Shown: positions 52,845 through 61,234, numbered from the stretch's first letter. The stretch: DNA of 64,000 nt from CAZCTC01 sp964501335 (GCA_964501335.1 CAZCTC010000032.1:18351-82350), one strand, 5' to 3'. Numbers and translations are program-made. The notes: generated by a model from the sequence alone, not told the origin.

Positions 52845-52846
52845 CC

Positions 52847-53170
52847 GTGACGTATTTTACGGATACCGTAACGACGACGAACACGTTGGACCCGCAGATT
52901 TTCTCAGCCACGTCGCTGAGCGACACGGCGTCGACGCTCAGCGTAATCCCCTCCCAGATTCAGCCGTTCGATTTTCATTACATCAACAATCCGTTGAGCC
53001 ACTTGCATTTCAACGTGGACTTCTTCTATACGATAGGGAGAGTCGGCGTGACCATCTTTGAGATGGTGCGCCGCACCGACACTTGGCCTCTGCTGATCGT
53101 CGTCCTGCTTCTGGTGGCAGCGTTCAATGTCTTATTTACCTGGCTGAATAAGACGGATGAGCTGGAATAG
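52847..53170 (+). CDS. Single-pass membrane protein, unknown
   Basis: 107 residues from GTG 52847, well placed after GAGGAGG (52834-52840). Thr/Ser-rich exported N-terminal part, then a helix near 82-100 (PLLIVVLLLVAAFNVLF). No family recognised. Confidence 0.62.
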   Translation: MTYFTDTVTTTNTLDPQIFSATSLSDTASTLSVIPSQIQPFDFHYINNPLSHLHFNVDFFYTIGRVGVTIFEMVRRTDTWPLLIVVLLLVAAFNVLFTWLNKTDELE

Positions 53171-53182
53171 AAGGAGGGAGTA

Positions 53183-53392
53183 ATGCTCAAATCTATGCAA
53201 GGAATGCAGGCCCTGACGGTGATGTTCCGGGTATCGACGGCCGTAAAGTGCCATAGCTGTGGGCGGGATCTCAAAGGCGAGAATCTGCAACGCTTGGCGC
53301 GGCTGGGCTGCCCGGAGTGCCGGGGCAAGGTCTTCGACTACACCATGTCGGACGAAGCAAAGCGCCGTTTTGAAGCAGCGGTGGGAGGATAG
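53183..53392 (+). CDS. Zinc-ribbon protein A
   Basis: 69 residues with a four-Cys ribbon: KCHSCGRDL ... LGCPECRGK. Paralogous to the next gene (same spacing of the knuckles, similar LARLGCPECRGK/FAKAGCPDCQGT). AAGGAGG precedes it. Confidence 0.7.
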   Translation: MLKSMQGMQALTVMFRVSTAVKCHSCGRDLKGENLQRLARLGCPECRGKVFDYTMSDEAKRRFEAAVGG

Positions 53393-53395
53393 CCG

Positions 53396-53593
53396 ATGTT
53401 TCCCTGGATTACCCCGCAGCAGATCGAGCACTGGATGGGTGTGGCGTTCGTGAAGTTTCTGCTCTGGAAGAACCGGGCCCAAGGGATGCGCTGTACACAG
53501 TGTAAGCATATAGTGGAGCCGGAGCAGATCACGAGTTTTGCTAAGGCCGGCTGTCCGGACTGTCAGGGCACAAAGCTGGAGATGACTAAATGA
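53396..53593 (+). CDS. Zinc-ribbon protein B
   Basis: 65 residues: an amphipathic N-terminus then RCTQCKHIV ... AGCPDCQGT. A duplicate of protein A; ends in ATGA overlap with the next gene. Confidence 0.7.
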   Translation: MFPWITPQQIEHWMGVAFVKFLLWKNRAQGMRCTQCKHIVEPEQITSFAKAGCPDCQGTKLEMTK

Positions 53594-54117
53594 AGCAAAG
53601 GGTACAAAGTGCATTATCGTTTCTCGTAACGGCTTCGGGAATCTTCTATTTCCTGGAGATAGTTTGGTGGTTGATACTGGCTGTCTATGACCGGGTTTAT
53701 CAAGATCGGCCTTGGGAATGGGCCGGGTTTCTCCCCTGTACAATCTTTACTTTGGCGGTGGCGGTGGTAGCCGCCTGGTTAATTCGCCGCCATGATCTGG
53801 AGACGGCGGAGATCCTGGAAGACTTCGGAAAATCCCTAAATCTCTACCTGGTCATGAGCCTGATCGCGTCGGCCGTCGTTGTGGGGTTCCTGGATCCATC
53901 CTACCTCAAGCCGGCGGCGTATATCGTCTTTACGCTGGTCATGGTTTTTCAATTCGGTCCCGGCCTGTGGCGTCAGATTAACGATGTTTGCAGCGCCGGC
54001 CTGTCGGCCAATGCGTTGCGGATCAAATGGGCCTTGCTGTTGCTTATCGTGAAGGAACTGCCGGCGGGCACACTGGAATTCTTAGAAACACAGGAGGAAG
54101 CATGGGAAAGCTCATAA
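53590..54117 (+). CDS. Four-helix membrane protein, unknown
   Basis: 175 residues with helices at about 10-35, 45-63, 85-103 and 110-128, then a charged C-terminus. No recognised family; coupled to the zinc-ribbon genes. Confidence 0.65.
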   Translation: MKQRVQSALSFLVTASGIFYFLEIVWWLILAVYDRVYQDRPWEWAGFLPCTIFTLAVAVVAAWLIRRHDLETAEILEDFGKSLNLYLVMSLIASAVVVGFLDPSYLKPAAYIVFTLVMVFQFGPGLWRQINDVCSAGLSANALRIKWALLLLIVKELPAGTLEFLETQEEAWESS

Positions 54118-54203
54118 ACAAAGCTTTTGGTGAAGCAAAGAAAACCTTAAAGAAGCTCAAGGGCGGCGGGAAGAAACGCCGGCGGAAAGGCGTCAAGAAA
54201 TGA
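54102..54203 (+). CDS. 33-residue strongly basic peptide
   Basis: Ends KKLKGGGKKRRRKGVKK, with about 16 Lys/Arg in 33 residues. AGGAGG is 5 bases before ATG 54102 and the stop overlaps the next start, so it is likely translated. It could bind DNA or membrane phosphate groups. Confidence 0.6.
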   Translation: MGKLINKAFGEAKKTLKKLKGGGKKRRRKGVKK

Positions 54204-54649
54204 TGGGCAAGACGCACCTGGCGTCCGGAGCTGCGGCGGGACTGGCGGTGGCCCGCAGCGCCGGCCTGCATGATCCCGTAATGCTGGCTCTCTGTACCCT
54301 CGCCGGCGGCCTGGCCGGCCTGGTCCCCGACTGGCTCCAGATCAATCTACCGGGAGCCGGCGAGCAAATCAAGGGGATGTTCGGGCACCGGGGCTTCACC
54401 CACTGGCTCTGGTCGGCGCTGGCTGCGGGATGGCTGGTCTCTCAGGTCGCGCCGATCGCCGTCGCCGGCGCAGTGCTGGCCGGCTGGATCTCCCACCTGG
54501 CGTTGGATTGCCTGGCTGACGGCATCCCCCTGTTGTGGCCGCTGGGCCGGATCACCGTGGCGCATATCAAGACGGGGAGCTGGATGGATAAGCTCTTTGG
54601 GGGAGCGGCGGTGGTGGTAATGGTGGTCATTGCGGTTGGATGGAGGTAA
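54200..54649 (+). CDS. YdjM/DUF457-type membrane metal hydrolase
   Basis: 149 residues. MGKTHLASGAAAGLA, the acidic GLVPDWLQ and the FGHRGFTHWLWSAL motif with later SHLALDCL are typical of the YdjM/DUF457 family (putative membrane-bound metal-dependent hydrolases, some LexA-regulated). Substrate unknown. Common as cargo of phages and plasmids. Confidence 0.82.
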   Translation: MMGKTHLASGAAAGLAVARSAGLHDPVMLALCTLAGGLAGLVPDWLQINLPGAGEQIKGMFGHRGFTHWLWSALAAGWLVSQVAPIAVAGAVLAGWISHLALDCLADGIPLLWPLGRITVAHIKTGSWMDKLFGGAAVVVMVVIAVGWR

Positions 54650-54858
54650 TAACCATGGTTATGGCATTTTGTTTGTGTCTTGCAAGCATTGCGGCGCTGT
54701 TAGCGTTTGCGTGGCTTGTATCATCTTCTGGATATAAACCACGGCAGGAACCCAACGATGAAATCGAGGGAATAGCTGAGATATTCTCCCGGCTCGATGC
54801 GAACCAGCAGGAAGATATCCTGAAATACATTGAATACCTGAGGGATAGGCGAAAATAA
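54640..54858 (+). CDS. Small single-helix membrane protein
   Basis: 72 residues: helix at about 7-28 then a soluble acidic helix (EGIAEIFSRLDANQQEDILKYI). Last gene before two terminators. ATG 54655 is an alternative start. Confidence 0.6.
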   Translation: MEVITMVMAFCLCLASIAALLAFAWLVSSSGYKPRQEPNDEIEGIAEIFSRLDANQQEDILKYIEYLRDRRK

Positions 54859-54860
54859 AT

Positions 54861-54954
54861 TATTATGTGATGAGTTTCAAGCCCTCTATTATCGAGAAAA
54901 CAGGCCGAAACGGCCTGTTTTTTGCGTTTTCCGGTAGCAACTCATCACATAATA
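54861..54954. repeat. 16-bp inverted arms around a terminator
   Basis: TATTATGTGATGAGTT (54861-54876) and its exact complement (54939-54954) enclose the terminator at 54899-54923. The nested arrangement could fold into a long hairpin or be a protein-binding site. Confidence 0.7.
54899..54923 (+). terminator. Terminator of the membrane-protein operon
   Basis: AACAGGCCG-AAA-CGGCCTGTT followed by TTTTTG, 40 bases after the last stop. Confidence 0.88.
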
Positions 54955-55000
54955 TATCTTATATGACATTGTGAATCGGTGTCTATCTTGTTCCGTTCAT

Positions 55001-55015
55001 CATTCACAATGAATG
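55001..55015. promoter_or_regulatory. Palindrome CATTCA-CAA-TGAATG
   Basis: A perfect 6-bp half-site palindrome. The same site with spacer GGG occurs at 56417-56431 over the end of the next gene, and with a 7-base spacer at 56467-56485. ATTGTGAAT at 54968-54976 is a further partial match. Together they bracket the gene at 55233. Confidence 0.55.
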
Positions 55016-55017
55016 AA

Positions 55018-55060
55018 CGCCAAAGCCCCCGGCCTTAAAAGGTCGGGGGCTTTGGCGTTT
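55018..55060 (+). terminator. Second, strong GC hairpin terminator
   Basis: CGCCAAAGCCCCCGGCC (55018-55034) pairs with 55041-55057 with one G-U, followed by GTTT. The 170 bases from here to the next start show no other feature except the -10 noted for that gene. Confidence 0.8.
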
Positions 55061-55232
55061 GCTGTGCTCATCGCTCACCGGACGCAGCGGCGCTTCGACC
55101 GGAGTCTCCACGCCACTCGTTTTCATGTTAGGATCGGGGGTAGCTATGCCGCCGGTCGGTCCATTACAACGCTACGGCGCCGGGCTTAGTTGCGGGAACA
55201 AGCCCTACACAGACCGATATATAATACCATGC

Positions 55233-56432
55233 ATGAAAAATTTTACGACTGCCGAATTGGAAGAGATCACTGCGTTGCTGACTCGCGCCTATCGCCTGGC
55301 CGCCCGGGGCCATTCCCGTCGCCGGCCTCCCGAGAGGATCGAGAATTTCCGCTGGGCTGTCGGTCATTATGTACACGACATCCACAAACACTATAAACCG
55401 GCGGCCCGGCCCTACGCCTGGCCGGCAGTCGTTATTGGGCTGCGCGATGTCCTGGCGCTACTGGTGGAACATTACGAAGATCTGCCGCAGGAGCAACGCC
55501 AGGCATTGCCGGCAGCCTCTCAGGTGCCAGAGTCCCCAGAATTGCCGGCACTGCGGGCACAGATCGAAGCTTTGAAAGAAATGCTGGCCTACACCCAGGC
55601 AGAGCAGGCCCGGCTAACGGCGGAGAACGAAGCGTTACAGCGGAAGATCCAGGCCGGTCGGCGGGCGGAGGCGCGGAAGCCCACAGGTACGACCACCTTG
55701 GAAATTCCAGGGACGCAGATCCAGGTTACCGGCGGCGTCAGCCTGGGGGTGTTGCATCTGATCGGCTCCGAGGGGGCGGGGCGCTCCTGGCGGATCATCC
55801 AGCAGCTCATGGACGACGGCCTGACCCGAAATGAGAACACGGTGCGCAATTCAATCAAGACTTTGATTGACAGTGAACTGATCCAGGATTTTAAGGATAC
55901 CAAGACCAACGAACCAATCACCTGGGCGACGACGGCGGGAGGAGCGCGCCGGCTGATTATGTTGACCAAGCAGGGGAGGTCGTGGTATCAACAAGCCTAC
56001 GGCCAGCCGCCGGCAGAGTCGGAGCTGCTGGTCATGTCTAAAAAGCATAAGAGCGTCCTGCATGGGGTAGCGATCCTGGAGACCCGCGATCACCTGCGGG
56101 CACAGGGCTATGAAGTGGACGCCGATCCGGCACCGGTGCTCAAGGGTGACGATCCCCAGGGCGTTCGCACTGAGCCGGACCTGGTGGCCACCATCGACGG
56201 CCGGCAGTGGGCGGTGGAGGTGCAGCGGGAGGTCAATGAACGGCTGCTGGATAAGTGGCTCAAGTCGCTGGAGCTGATGGGGGCCTTGGCGCTGGTGTTG
56301 GTCAGTGAAAGCGATCGGGGCCGGCAGCAACGCATCCTGGACAGGGCTCACTTCAAAGGGGAGGTAAGGCTCATTAGCATCGAAGCGATGGACAAAGGTG
56401 ACTGGCAATGGTCATTCATTCAGGGTGAATGA
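55233..56432 (+). CDS. Winged-helix/nuclease-fold protein, replication-relaxation-like
   Basis: 399 residues. N-terminal helical domain, coiled coil (about 105-150), a winged helix (SLGVLHLIGSEGAGRSWRII... ENTVRNSIKTLIDSELI, about 165-215) and a C-terminal domain with VRTEPDLVATIDGRQWAVEVQREV near 310-335, which fits the restriction-nuclease-like core of replication-relaxation (PF13814-type) proteins found on AICEs and related plasmids. It may nick or bind the element's origin. TATAAT at 55220-55225 is 7 bases before ATG 55233, so the message is probably leaderless. Confidence 0.65.
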   Translation: MKNFTTAELEEITALLTRAYRLAARGHSRRRPPERIENFRWAVGHYVHDIHKHYKPAARPYAWPAVVIGLRDVLALLVEHYEDLPQEQRQALPAASQVPESPELPALRAQIEALKEMLAYTQAEQARLTAENEALQRKIQAGRRAEARKPTGTTTLEIPGTQIQVTGGVSLGVLHLIGSEGAGRSWRIIQQLMDDGLTRNENTVRNSIKTLIDSELIQDFKDTKTNEPITWATTAGGARRLIMLTKQGRSWYQQAYGQPPAESELLVMSKKHKSVLHGVAILETRDHLRAQGYEVDADPAPVLKGDDPQGVRTEPDLVATIDGRQWAVEVQREVNERLLDKWLKSLELMGALALVLVSESDRGRQQRILDRAHFKGEVRLISIEAMDKGDWQWSFIQGE

Positions 56433-56472
56433 TGAGGGGAATAGAGTAGGCAATGACAGACACAACCATTCA

Positions 56473-56500
56473 TTGCAAATGAATGAAAACCGGTTAGAAT
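56473..56500 (+). promoter_or_regulatory. Candidate promoter of last element gene
   Basis: TTGCAA (56473-56478), 16 bases, TAGAAT (56495-56500). The -35 lies inside the CATTCATT-GC-AAATGAATG palindrome (56467-56485), so the protein that binds it would control this promoter. Confidence 0.5.
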
Positions 56501-56531
56501 TGTATCACATTGCAATCTGACCGAGGACACA

Positions 56532-56750
56532 ATGACTCAGGCACGATGTTGGCCTAACAACGCACGCGAGTCCAGAGACAAAGCCGCCGCTGAAATGCAA
56601 CGAGTAGTGAGAGCCTTAAAACCTCTCCTGTATGGAGACGTACGCGGATCTGAAACAGAAGTAATCCGCAGAATGGCAATCGCATTAACAGCAGCTACCA
56701 CGGCACTACGACATCTGGAACGCGAAGGCGCTGAAATAGGCCCAGACTGA
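56532..56750 (+). CDS. Small helical protein, unknown
   Basis: 72 residues, basic, helical (DKAAAEMQRVVRALKPLL, IRRMAIALTAATTALRHLE). Its place next to attR and its size would suit an excision factor (recombination directionality factor), which is only a guess from position. Confidence 0.55.
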   Translation: MTQARCWPNNARESRDKAAAEMQRVVRALKPLLYGDVRGSETEVIRRMAIALTAATTALRHLEREGAEIGPD

Positions 56751-56814
56751 ACTTTAGACATTTAGGGAACTTCTTAAATCTGGCGGGCATTTAAGAGGGT
56801 TTGTGCATTTTCGA

Positions 56815-56855
56815 GGGCCATAGTTTCCAAGAAACCCGGAACCCCTCCAGGGGTA
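56815..56855. mobile_element. attR: inner arm and 13-bp core
   Basis: Arm GGGCCATAGTTT-CCAAGAAACCCG (56815-56838), then GAAC, then the core CCCTCCAGGGGTA. The chromosomal sequence continues CTTTCA against TTTTCA at attL. Confidence 0.85.
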
Positions 56856-56873
56856 CTTTCACCAACTTTTCTA

Positions 56874-56975
56874 ATGTTGGACGCTCCAACTGCCATGGCC
56901 GTGGAAAAAGCGCTGCAATTATACGGGCTGACCTTTACACAAATCGAGAGATCCGACCTCGATCAACCTGATTAA
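56874..56975 (+). CDS. 33-residue ORF just outside attR
   Basis: MLDAPTAMAVEKALQLYGLT then FTQIERSDLDQPD, followed 16 bases later by a terminator. It may be a small chromosomal gene or the 3' remnant of one that lay beyond the tRNA before integration. No ribosome site is evident. Confidence 0.35.
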   Translation: MLDAPTAMAVEKALQLYGLTFTQIERSDLDQPD

Positions 56976-56991
56976 GACGCTTTACGAGTTT

Positions 56992-57023
56992 GCCCGCCGG
57001 CGCGATCGCACCGGCGGGCTTTT
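56992..57023 (+). terminator. Intrinsic terminator
   Basis: GCCCGCCGG and CCGGCGGGC around a 10-base loop, then TTTTGTTTT. Confidence 0.88.
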
Positions 57024-57103
57024 GTTTTACATTTTAGATTGACATCATCCGGGCGGCCCTTCGGGACGGCCCCAGCACTTTAAAAAATAAATAAGGATGC
57101 CTA

Positions 57104-57532
57104 TTGAAAAACCCAGCAGAACGCGCGATCCGATTTATCATTGCCCTTTGTGGCGGAGATTCCAATGCGCCCCTCCCAGCGCTACGCCGGACCCCTTACA
57201 TCGAAATCCATCACCTGGAAGACAATGTGGTGGGGATCATCATTGGAAACAAAAACGGCGAGCGGCCGGCCCGGATCAACATGGTCCAACTTCTGGGCGA
57301 GGTCGTGGCGGTACATCGACCGGAGTGCGAGGTGGAAATCGAAGTAGAAACCGGAGCCTCGTCCTTCCGGATGAAAATCCGAGCCACCGCCGGGCGCATC
57401 GACAAGGTTCTGGTCGGCAATATTATTATGGCCGCCGGCCACCTGGTGGAGGACGGCCATACCATCGAAGCCTCGGTGTTGACCGTCGTGGCGCCCCACT
57501 CTCTACAGCACGAAGAACCCGGCAGCAGGTAA
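57104..57532 (+). CDS. Unknown soluble protein before hsdR
   Basis: 142 residues from TTG 57104 with AAGGA 8 bases upstream. Alternating beta strands (YIEIHHLEDNVVGIIIGN, CEVEIEVETGASSFRMKI) and Gly/His near the end suggest a small beta-rich fold. No family recognised. An ATG at 57097 opens a different frame that lacks such a pattern. 129 bases separate it from hsdR. Confidence 0.6.
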   Translation: MKNPAERAIRFIIALCGGDSNAPLPALRRTPYIEIHHLEDNVVGIIIGNKNGERPARINMVQLLGEVVAVHRPECEVEIEVETGASSFRMKIRATAGRIDKVLVGNIIMAAGHLVEDGHTIEASVLTVVAPHSLQHEEPGSR

Positions 57533-57661
57533 GCTCTTTTTCATTTTCATAGGCCCTTATTTATTCCGGAGTCTTTTTATTACAGCAGGCCGGCGTTGTC
57601 GCGTCGGTCAAATGCTCTTTATGGTCCCGGCATTGCAATCCATCGATCCATGGAGGTCTCT

Positions 57662-60442
57662 ATGCCCACCCCGTTACTCCCCGAACAGGAAGCCCGCGTT
57701 AAGATCGACGCCCTTCTGGAGGCGTCGGGCTGGCAGGTGCAATCTTACGCCAAAATGTCCCTGCGGGCGGCCGCTGGCGTGGCCGTCTGTGAATACCCCT
57801 TGCGCCACGGCCTGGAGGCCGACTATCTGCTCTTTGTGGATCGCAGGCCGATCGGGGTAGTGGAGGCCAAGGCGGTGGGAATGACGCTCAGCGGGGTGGA
57901 ACCCCAGGCCGTGGATTATTGCGCCGGGCTACCGGCTGAAATGAAGGCCAAAGCCTGGCACGACCCCCTCCCCTTCCGCTATGAATCGACCGGCGTGGAG
58001 ACCTATTTCGCCAATGATCTGGATCCAGAGCCGCGCAGCCGGCGCGTTTTTACCTTTCACAGGCCGGAAACGCTGCGGGAATGGGTCAATTCGAACGAGG
58101 ACCGGCCGCCCTTACAATTGCGGGGGCGATTGCAACAGATGCCGGACTTGATTACCGACTACCTCTGGCGGCCTCAAATCGAAACGATCCGCAATCTGGA
58201 GACCTCGCTCAAGGCCGACCGGCCCCGGGCTCTGATCCAGATGGCGACGGGCAGCGGCAAGACTTTTACGGCGGTGAACTCCATCTATCGCCTGATCAAA
58301 TTTGCCGGAGCGCGCCGGGTGCTCTTCATGGTCGATCGGCGCAACCTGGGCCAGCAGGCGCTCAATGAATTCCAGCAGTTCGTCACGCCCGACACCGGCC
58401 GAAAGCTGCTGGAGCTCTACAATGTGCAGCATATGACGAGCAATACCTTCGATCCGGTCAGCAAGGTCTGCATCTGCACGGTGCAACGGCTCTATGCCAT
58501 GCTGCGCGGAGAAGAGCTGGACCCGGAAATGGAAGATCTCTCGCCCGAGGAATTGAACCAGGCCTTCGGCAACCAGCCTCACGATGTCGTCTACAACCCG
58601 GCCTTCCCGCCAGAAACCTTTGATTTTATCGTGATCGACGAGTGCCATCGATCGATCTACAACCTCTGGCGGCAGGTGCTGGAATATTTCGACGCCTATT
58701 TGATCGGCCTGACGGCGACGCCCTCCAAACAGACCCTCGGCTTTTTCAATCAAAATCTGGTGATGGAATATTCGCGCGCCCAGGCCATTATAGACGGGGT
58801 CAATGTCGAGGGGCGGGTCTACCGCATCCGCACGGCAGTGACCGAAAACGGCAGCACGGTAGAGGCCGGCGAGCAGATCTGCCGGCGGGAACGGTTGACG
58901 CGGCAGGAGCGCTGGGAACAACTCGACGAGGAGCTGGTCTATGATGCGGCGGCCCTCGACCGCGATGTCGTGGTCCCGGATCAGATCCGCACCGTAATCC
59001 GCACCTACCGGGATAATTTGAAAGAGATCTTCCATGAACGCACGGAAGTCCCTAAAACGCTGGTCTTTGCCAAAAACGACAGCCATGCCGAAGATATCGT
59101 GCGGATCATCCGCGAGGAGTTCGGCCGGGGAGATCAGTTCTGCCAGAAGATCACCTATCGCGTCTCGGGAAAGAAGCCCGAGGAGCTGATCGCCGAATTC
59201 CGCACGGCTTACTATCCCCGCATCGCCGTGACGGTGGACATGATCGCCACCGGGACCGATATCAAAACGCTGGAAGTGCTGCTGTTCCTGCGTCAGGTGG
59301 AATCATCCCCCTATTTCGAACAGATGCTGGGGCGCGGCACGCGGGTGGTGGACGACACAACCTTGCAATCGGTGACGCCCGATGCGAAGAGCAAGACCCA
59401 TTATGTGATTGTGGATGCCGTGGGCGTGGTCGAGCGTTCCAAAGTGGATGTAGGGACGATGGACCGCAAGCCCTCGGTCTCTTTAGAGAAATTGCTGCAT
59501 AAAGCAGGAACAGAGACCGCGAACGAAGATGAGCTGGTTTCCCTGGCGATACGTCTGGCGCGGATGGAGAAGCGGGTAAGCGACAGCGAGCGGGCCGCCA
59601 TTGTCAAAGCCACCGGCGGCCTGACCCCGGTCCAGATGGCCCAGGCGCTTTGGGATGCCTTCGACCCCGACATAGCGATCGAACGGGCTCGCCGGGAGAA
59701 CGGCGGCTACGATCCGACGCCCCGGCAGATCGAAGCCGCCCGGGCGGCATTGATCGATGCAGCCTGCGCGCCGTTCGATGATTCCCAGGTACGAGAGCTG
59801 CTGCTGATCGCCGACTCGCGCCCGGAGCAGGTGATCGATACTCATACCAGGGATTATGTATTGGGGACTGAATACAGTTCGGAAAGTCTCCAATACGCCC
59901 TGAATACGACGACCAGCTTTCAGAACTATCTGAAGGAACATCAGGATGAGATTACGGCGCTGCAAGTGATTTTTGCCCGGCCGCAGAGCCGGCAGGCCCT
60001 GAACTATCAGGAAATCAAAGAGCTGGAAGAACGCTTAAAGCAGCCGCCGAACTCCTGGACGACGGAGTCGCTCTGGCAGGCCTATGCGCAACTGGAACGG
60101 GATCGCGTGCGCGGCGTGGGCCGCGAGCGGATCGTGACCGATCTGGTGGCGCTGATACGACACGCAGTGCAGCTCGACGACGAGCTGGTCCCCTACCCCG
60201 ATCAGGTGGCGGAACGCTATCACGCCTGGCTGGCAGAGCAGGAGAGCGCCGGACGGAAATTCACTCCCGAGCAGCGCTGGTGGCTGGATCAAATCGCAGT
60301 GATCATCGGGCGGAATCTGGCGGCGACGGCGGAAGATTTCACCTACGGGAAACTGTTCGACCACGGCGGCCTGGTAGCGGCGCGCCGGGTGTTGGAGGAT
60401 GTGCCGGGCCTGCTGGCGGAGTTGAACCGGAAGCTGGCGTGA
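57662..60442 (+). CDS. hsdR: Type I restriction enzyme R subunit
   Basis: 926 residues. N-terminal nuclease with DYLLFVDRRPIGVVEAKAVG (Asp, then E-A-K near 65-67), SF2 helicase motor with Walker A QMATGSGKT near 193, VIDECHRSIYN near 325, TATPSK, and ATGTDIKTLEVLLFLR plus QMLGRGTRV near 557. It translocates and cuts DNA lacking the host's methylation when joined to HsdM and HsdS. GGAGG (57652-57656) favours ATG 57662 over ATG 57650. No hsdM follows within the window. Confidence 0.95.
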   Translation: MPTPLLPEQEARVKIDALLEASGWQVQSYAKMSLRAAAGVAVCEYPLRHGLEADYLLFVDRRPIGVVEAKAVGMTLSGVEPQAVDYCAGLPAEMKAKAWHDPLPFRYESTGVETYFANDLDPEPRSRRVFTFHRPETLREWVNSNEDRPPLQLRGRLQQMPDLITDYLWRPQIETIRNLETSLKADRPRALIQMATGSGKTFTAVNSIYRLIKFAGARRVLFMVDRRNLGQQALNEFQQFVTPDTGRKLLELYNVQHMTSNTFDPVSKVCICTVQRLYAMLRGEELDPEMEDLSPEELNQAFGNQPHDVVYNPAFPPETFDFIVIDECHRSIYNLWRQVLEYFDAYLIGLTATPSKQTLGFFNQNLVMEYSRAQAIIDGVNVEGRVYRIRTAVTENGSTVEAGEQICRRERLTRQERWEQLDEELVYDAAALDRDVVVPDQIRTVIRTYRDNLKEIFHERTEVPKTLVFAKNDSHAEDIVRIIREEFGRGDQFCQKITYRVSGKKPEELIAEFRTAYYPRIAVTVDMIATGTDIKTLEVLLFLRQVESSPYFEQMLGRGTRVVDDTTLQSVTPDAKSKTHYVIVDAVGVVERSKVDVGTMDRKPSVSLEKLLHKAGTETANEDELVSLAIRLARMEKRVSDSERAAIVKATGGLTPVQMAQALWDAFDPDIAIERARRENGGYDPTPRQIEAARAALIDAACAPFDDSQVRELLLIADSRPEQVIDTHTRDYVLGTEYSSESLQYALNTTTSFQNYLKEHQDEITALQVIFARPQSRQALNYQEIKELEERLKQPPNSWTTESLWQAYAQLERDRVRGVGRERIVTDLVALIRHAVQLDDELVPYPDQVAERYHAWLAEQESAGRKFTPEQRWWLDQIAVIIGRNLAATAEDFTYGKLFDHGGLVAARRVLEDVPGLLAELNRKLA

Positions 60443-60450
60443 GGCGGGGC

Positions 60451-60691
60451 TGGCCCTCACCCCTCGGTCCCTTCTCCCTTATTCTGTCGTCGGGGATCAA
60501 CGCGCACCGGATTGATGCGTTTGACAAACGATTGCACGAGCGAGGTAAAAGGGCGAGGGGGAAGATCAGAGCAGAATTCTGGTCCCCCTCTCCCTCCCGG
60601 ACTGCGGGCAGGATCAGCCGAACTACGAATCTTATAAAATGGCCGCGGCTCTTATCGACAAAACAAGGGAGAGGGGCAGGGGTGAGGGCCA
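60451..60691. mobile_element. MITE-like palindromic element 1
   Basis: Inverted ends TGGCCCTCACCCCT (60451-60464) and its complement (60678-60691), with inner CTCCCTT/AAGGGAG; no coding capacity. Related to elements at 61254 and 62841. Confidence 0.7.
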
Positions 60692-60727
60692 ATCCGCCCC
60701 CTGAAATCTAAACGGAAAGGATTTTCA

Positions 60728-61234
60728 ATGTATCGCCAGGATGCCACTTATTTTCCGCTGACTAAAAATCAAACAAACCGTGTCTACCAGGCATTTATTT
60801 TCGCTCTGGCCGCGGTACTTTTGAGTACTGTTATGGATTTTGGATTGCTCTTGTGGGGAATGGGAATAGAAGCCACGGGGATTCTTCTTTTAATATCAAT
60901 ACTCATCACGGCTGTTAATGCAAAAAACCTCTTTGATATACTCCGGTCTTATGTCGTCACTTCGCCGGAGGGAATCGAATATCACGGTGCGGTCTACACA
61001 GTTTTTTCCTCCTGGGAAGATGTGGGCGAAATTGCCCTGAAAAAGAGCTGGAGAGGCGAATTCCCTTTTCTCAAATTCAATCCGCCTTATAAAACAATTC
61101 CGCCGGTTTTCGCCGATTTACCGGGAAGATCATTTTGGATGTCACCCGATGTCCCACTCAAAGCATTCAGCGAAGGGAAAGACAGTCCGTTGATGCAGGA
61201 GATCTACAAATACCGGCCGGATCTGAAGGGGTAA
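60728..61234 (+). CDS. Membrane protein with PH-like C-terminal domain
   Basis: 168 residues: two adjacent helices (about 22-70), then a bPH-like beta domain (YVVTSPEGIEYHGAVYTVFSSWEDVGEIALKK). Function unknown; inserted between MITE-like elements in the restriction locus. Confidence 0.7.
   Translation: MYRQDATYFPLTKNQTNRVYQAFIFALAAVLLSTVMDFGLLLWGMGIEATGILLLISILITAVNAKNLFDILRSYVVTSPEGIEYHGAVYTVFSSWEDVGEIALKKSWRGEFPFLKFNPPYKTIPPVFADLPGRSFWMSPDVPLKAFSEGKDSPLMQEIYKYRPDLKG

Larger units (their letters stand above)
29209..56855. mobile_element. 27.6-kb integrative element in tRNA-Arg, AICE-like
   Basis: Bounded by the direct repeat CCCTCCAGGGGTA (29209-29221 and 56843-56855), the left copy being the tRNA 3' end. 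Just inside are 24-bp inverted arms (29232-29255 and 56815-56838). A large serine integrase lies against the left end. The cargo has replication (Prim-Pol/D5 helicase), partition (ParM/ParR-like), an FtsK-type translocase, many small membrane proteins and exported proteins. This gene set is that of a self-replicating, FtsK-transferred element such as actinomycete AICEs; transfer itself is inference. The dispersed hairpin repeats common from 4 to 25 kb are absent inside it. Confidence 0.88.

Noticed and set aside
52214..52846. Upstream extension of the 52847 frame (to 318 codons)
   Set aside because: The added part runs antiphase through the signal-peptide gene at 52293-52844; GTG 52847 with GAGGAGG explains the real gene.
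29209..56855. Prophage instead of an integrative/transfer element
   Set aside because: No terminase, portal, capsid, tail or lysis genes are recognisable; FtsK-type motor and partition genes point to a plasmid-like element.
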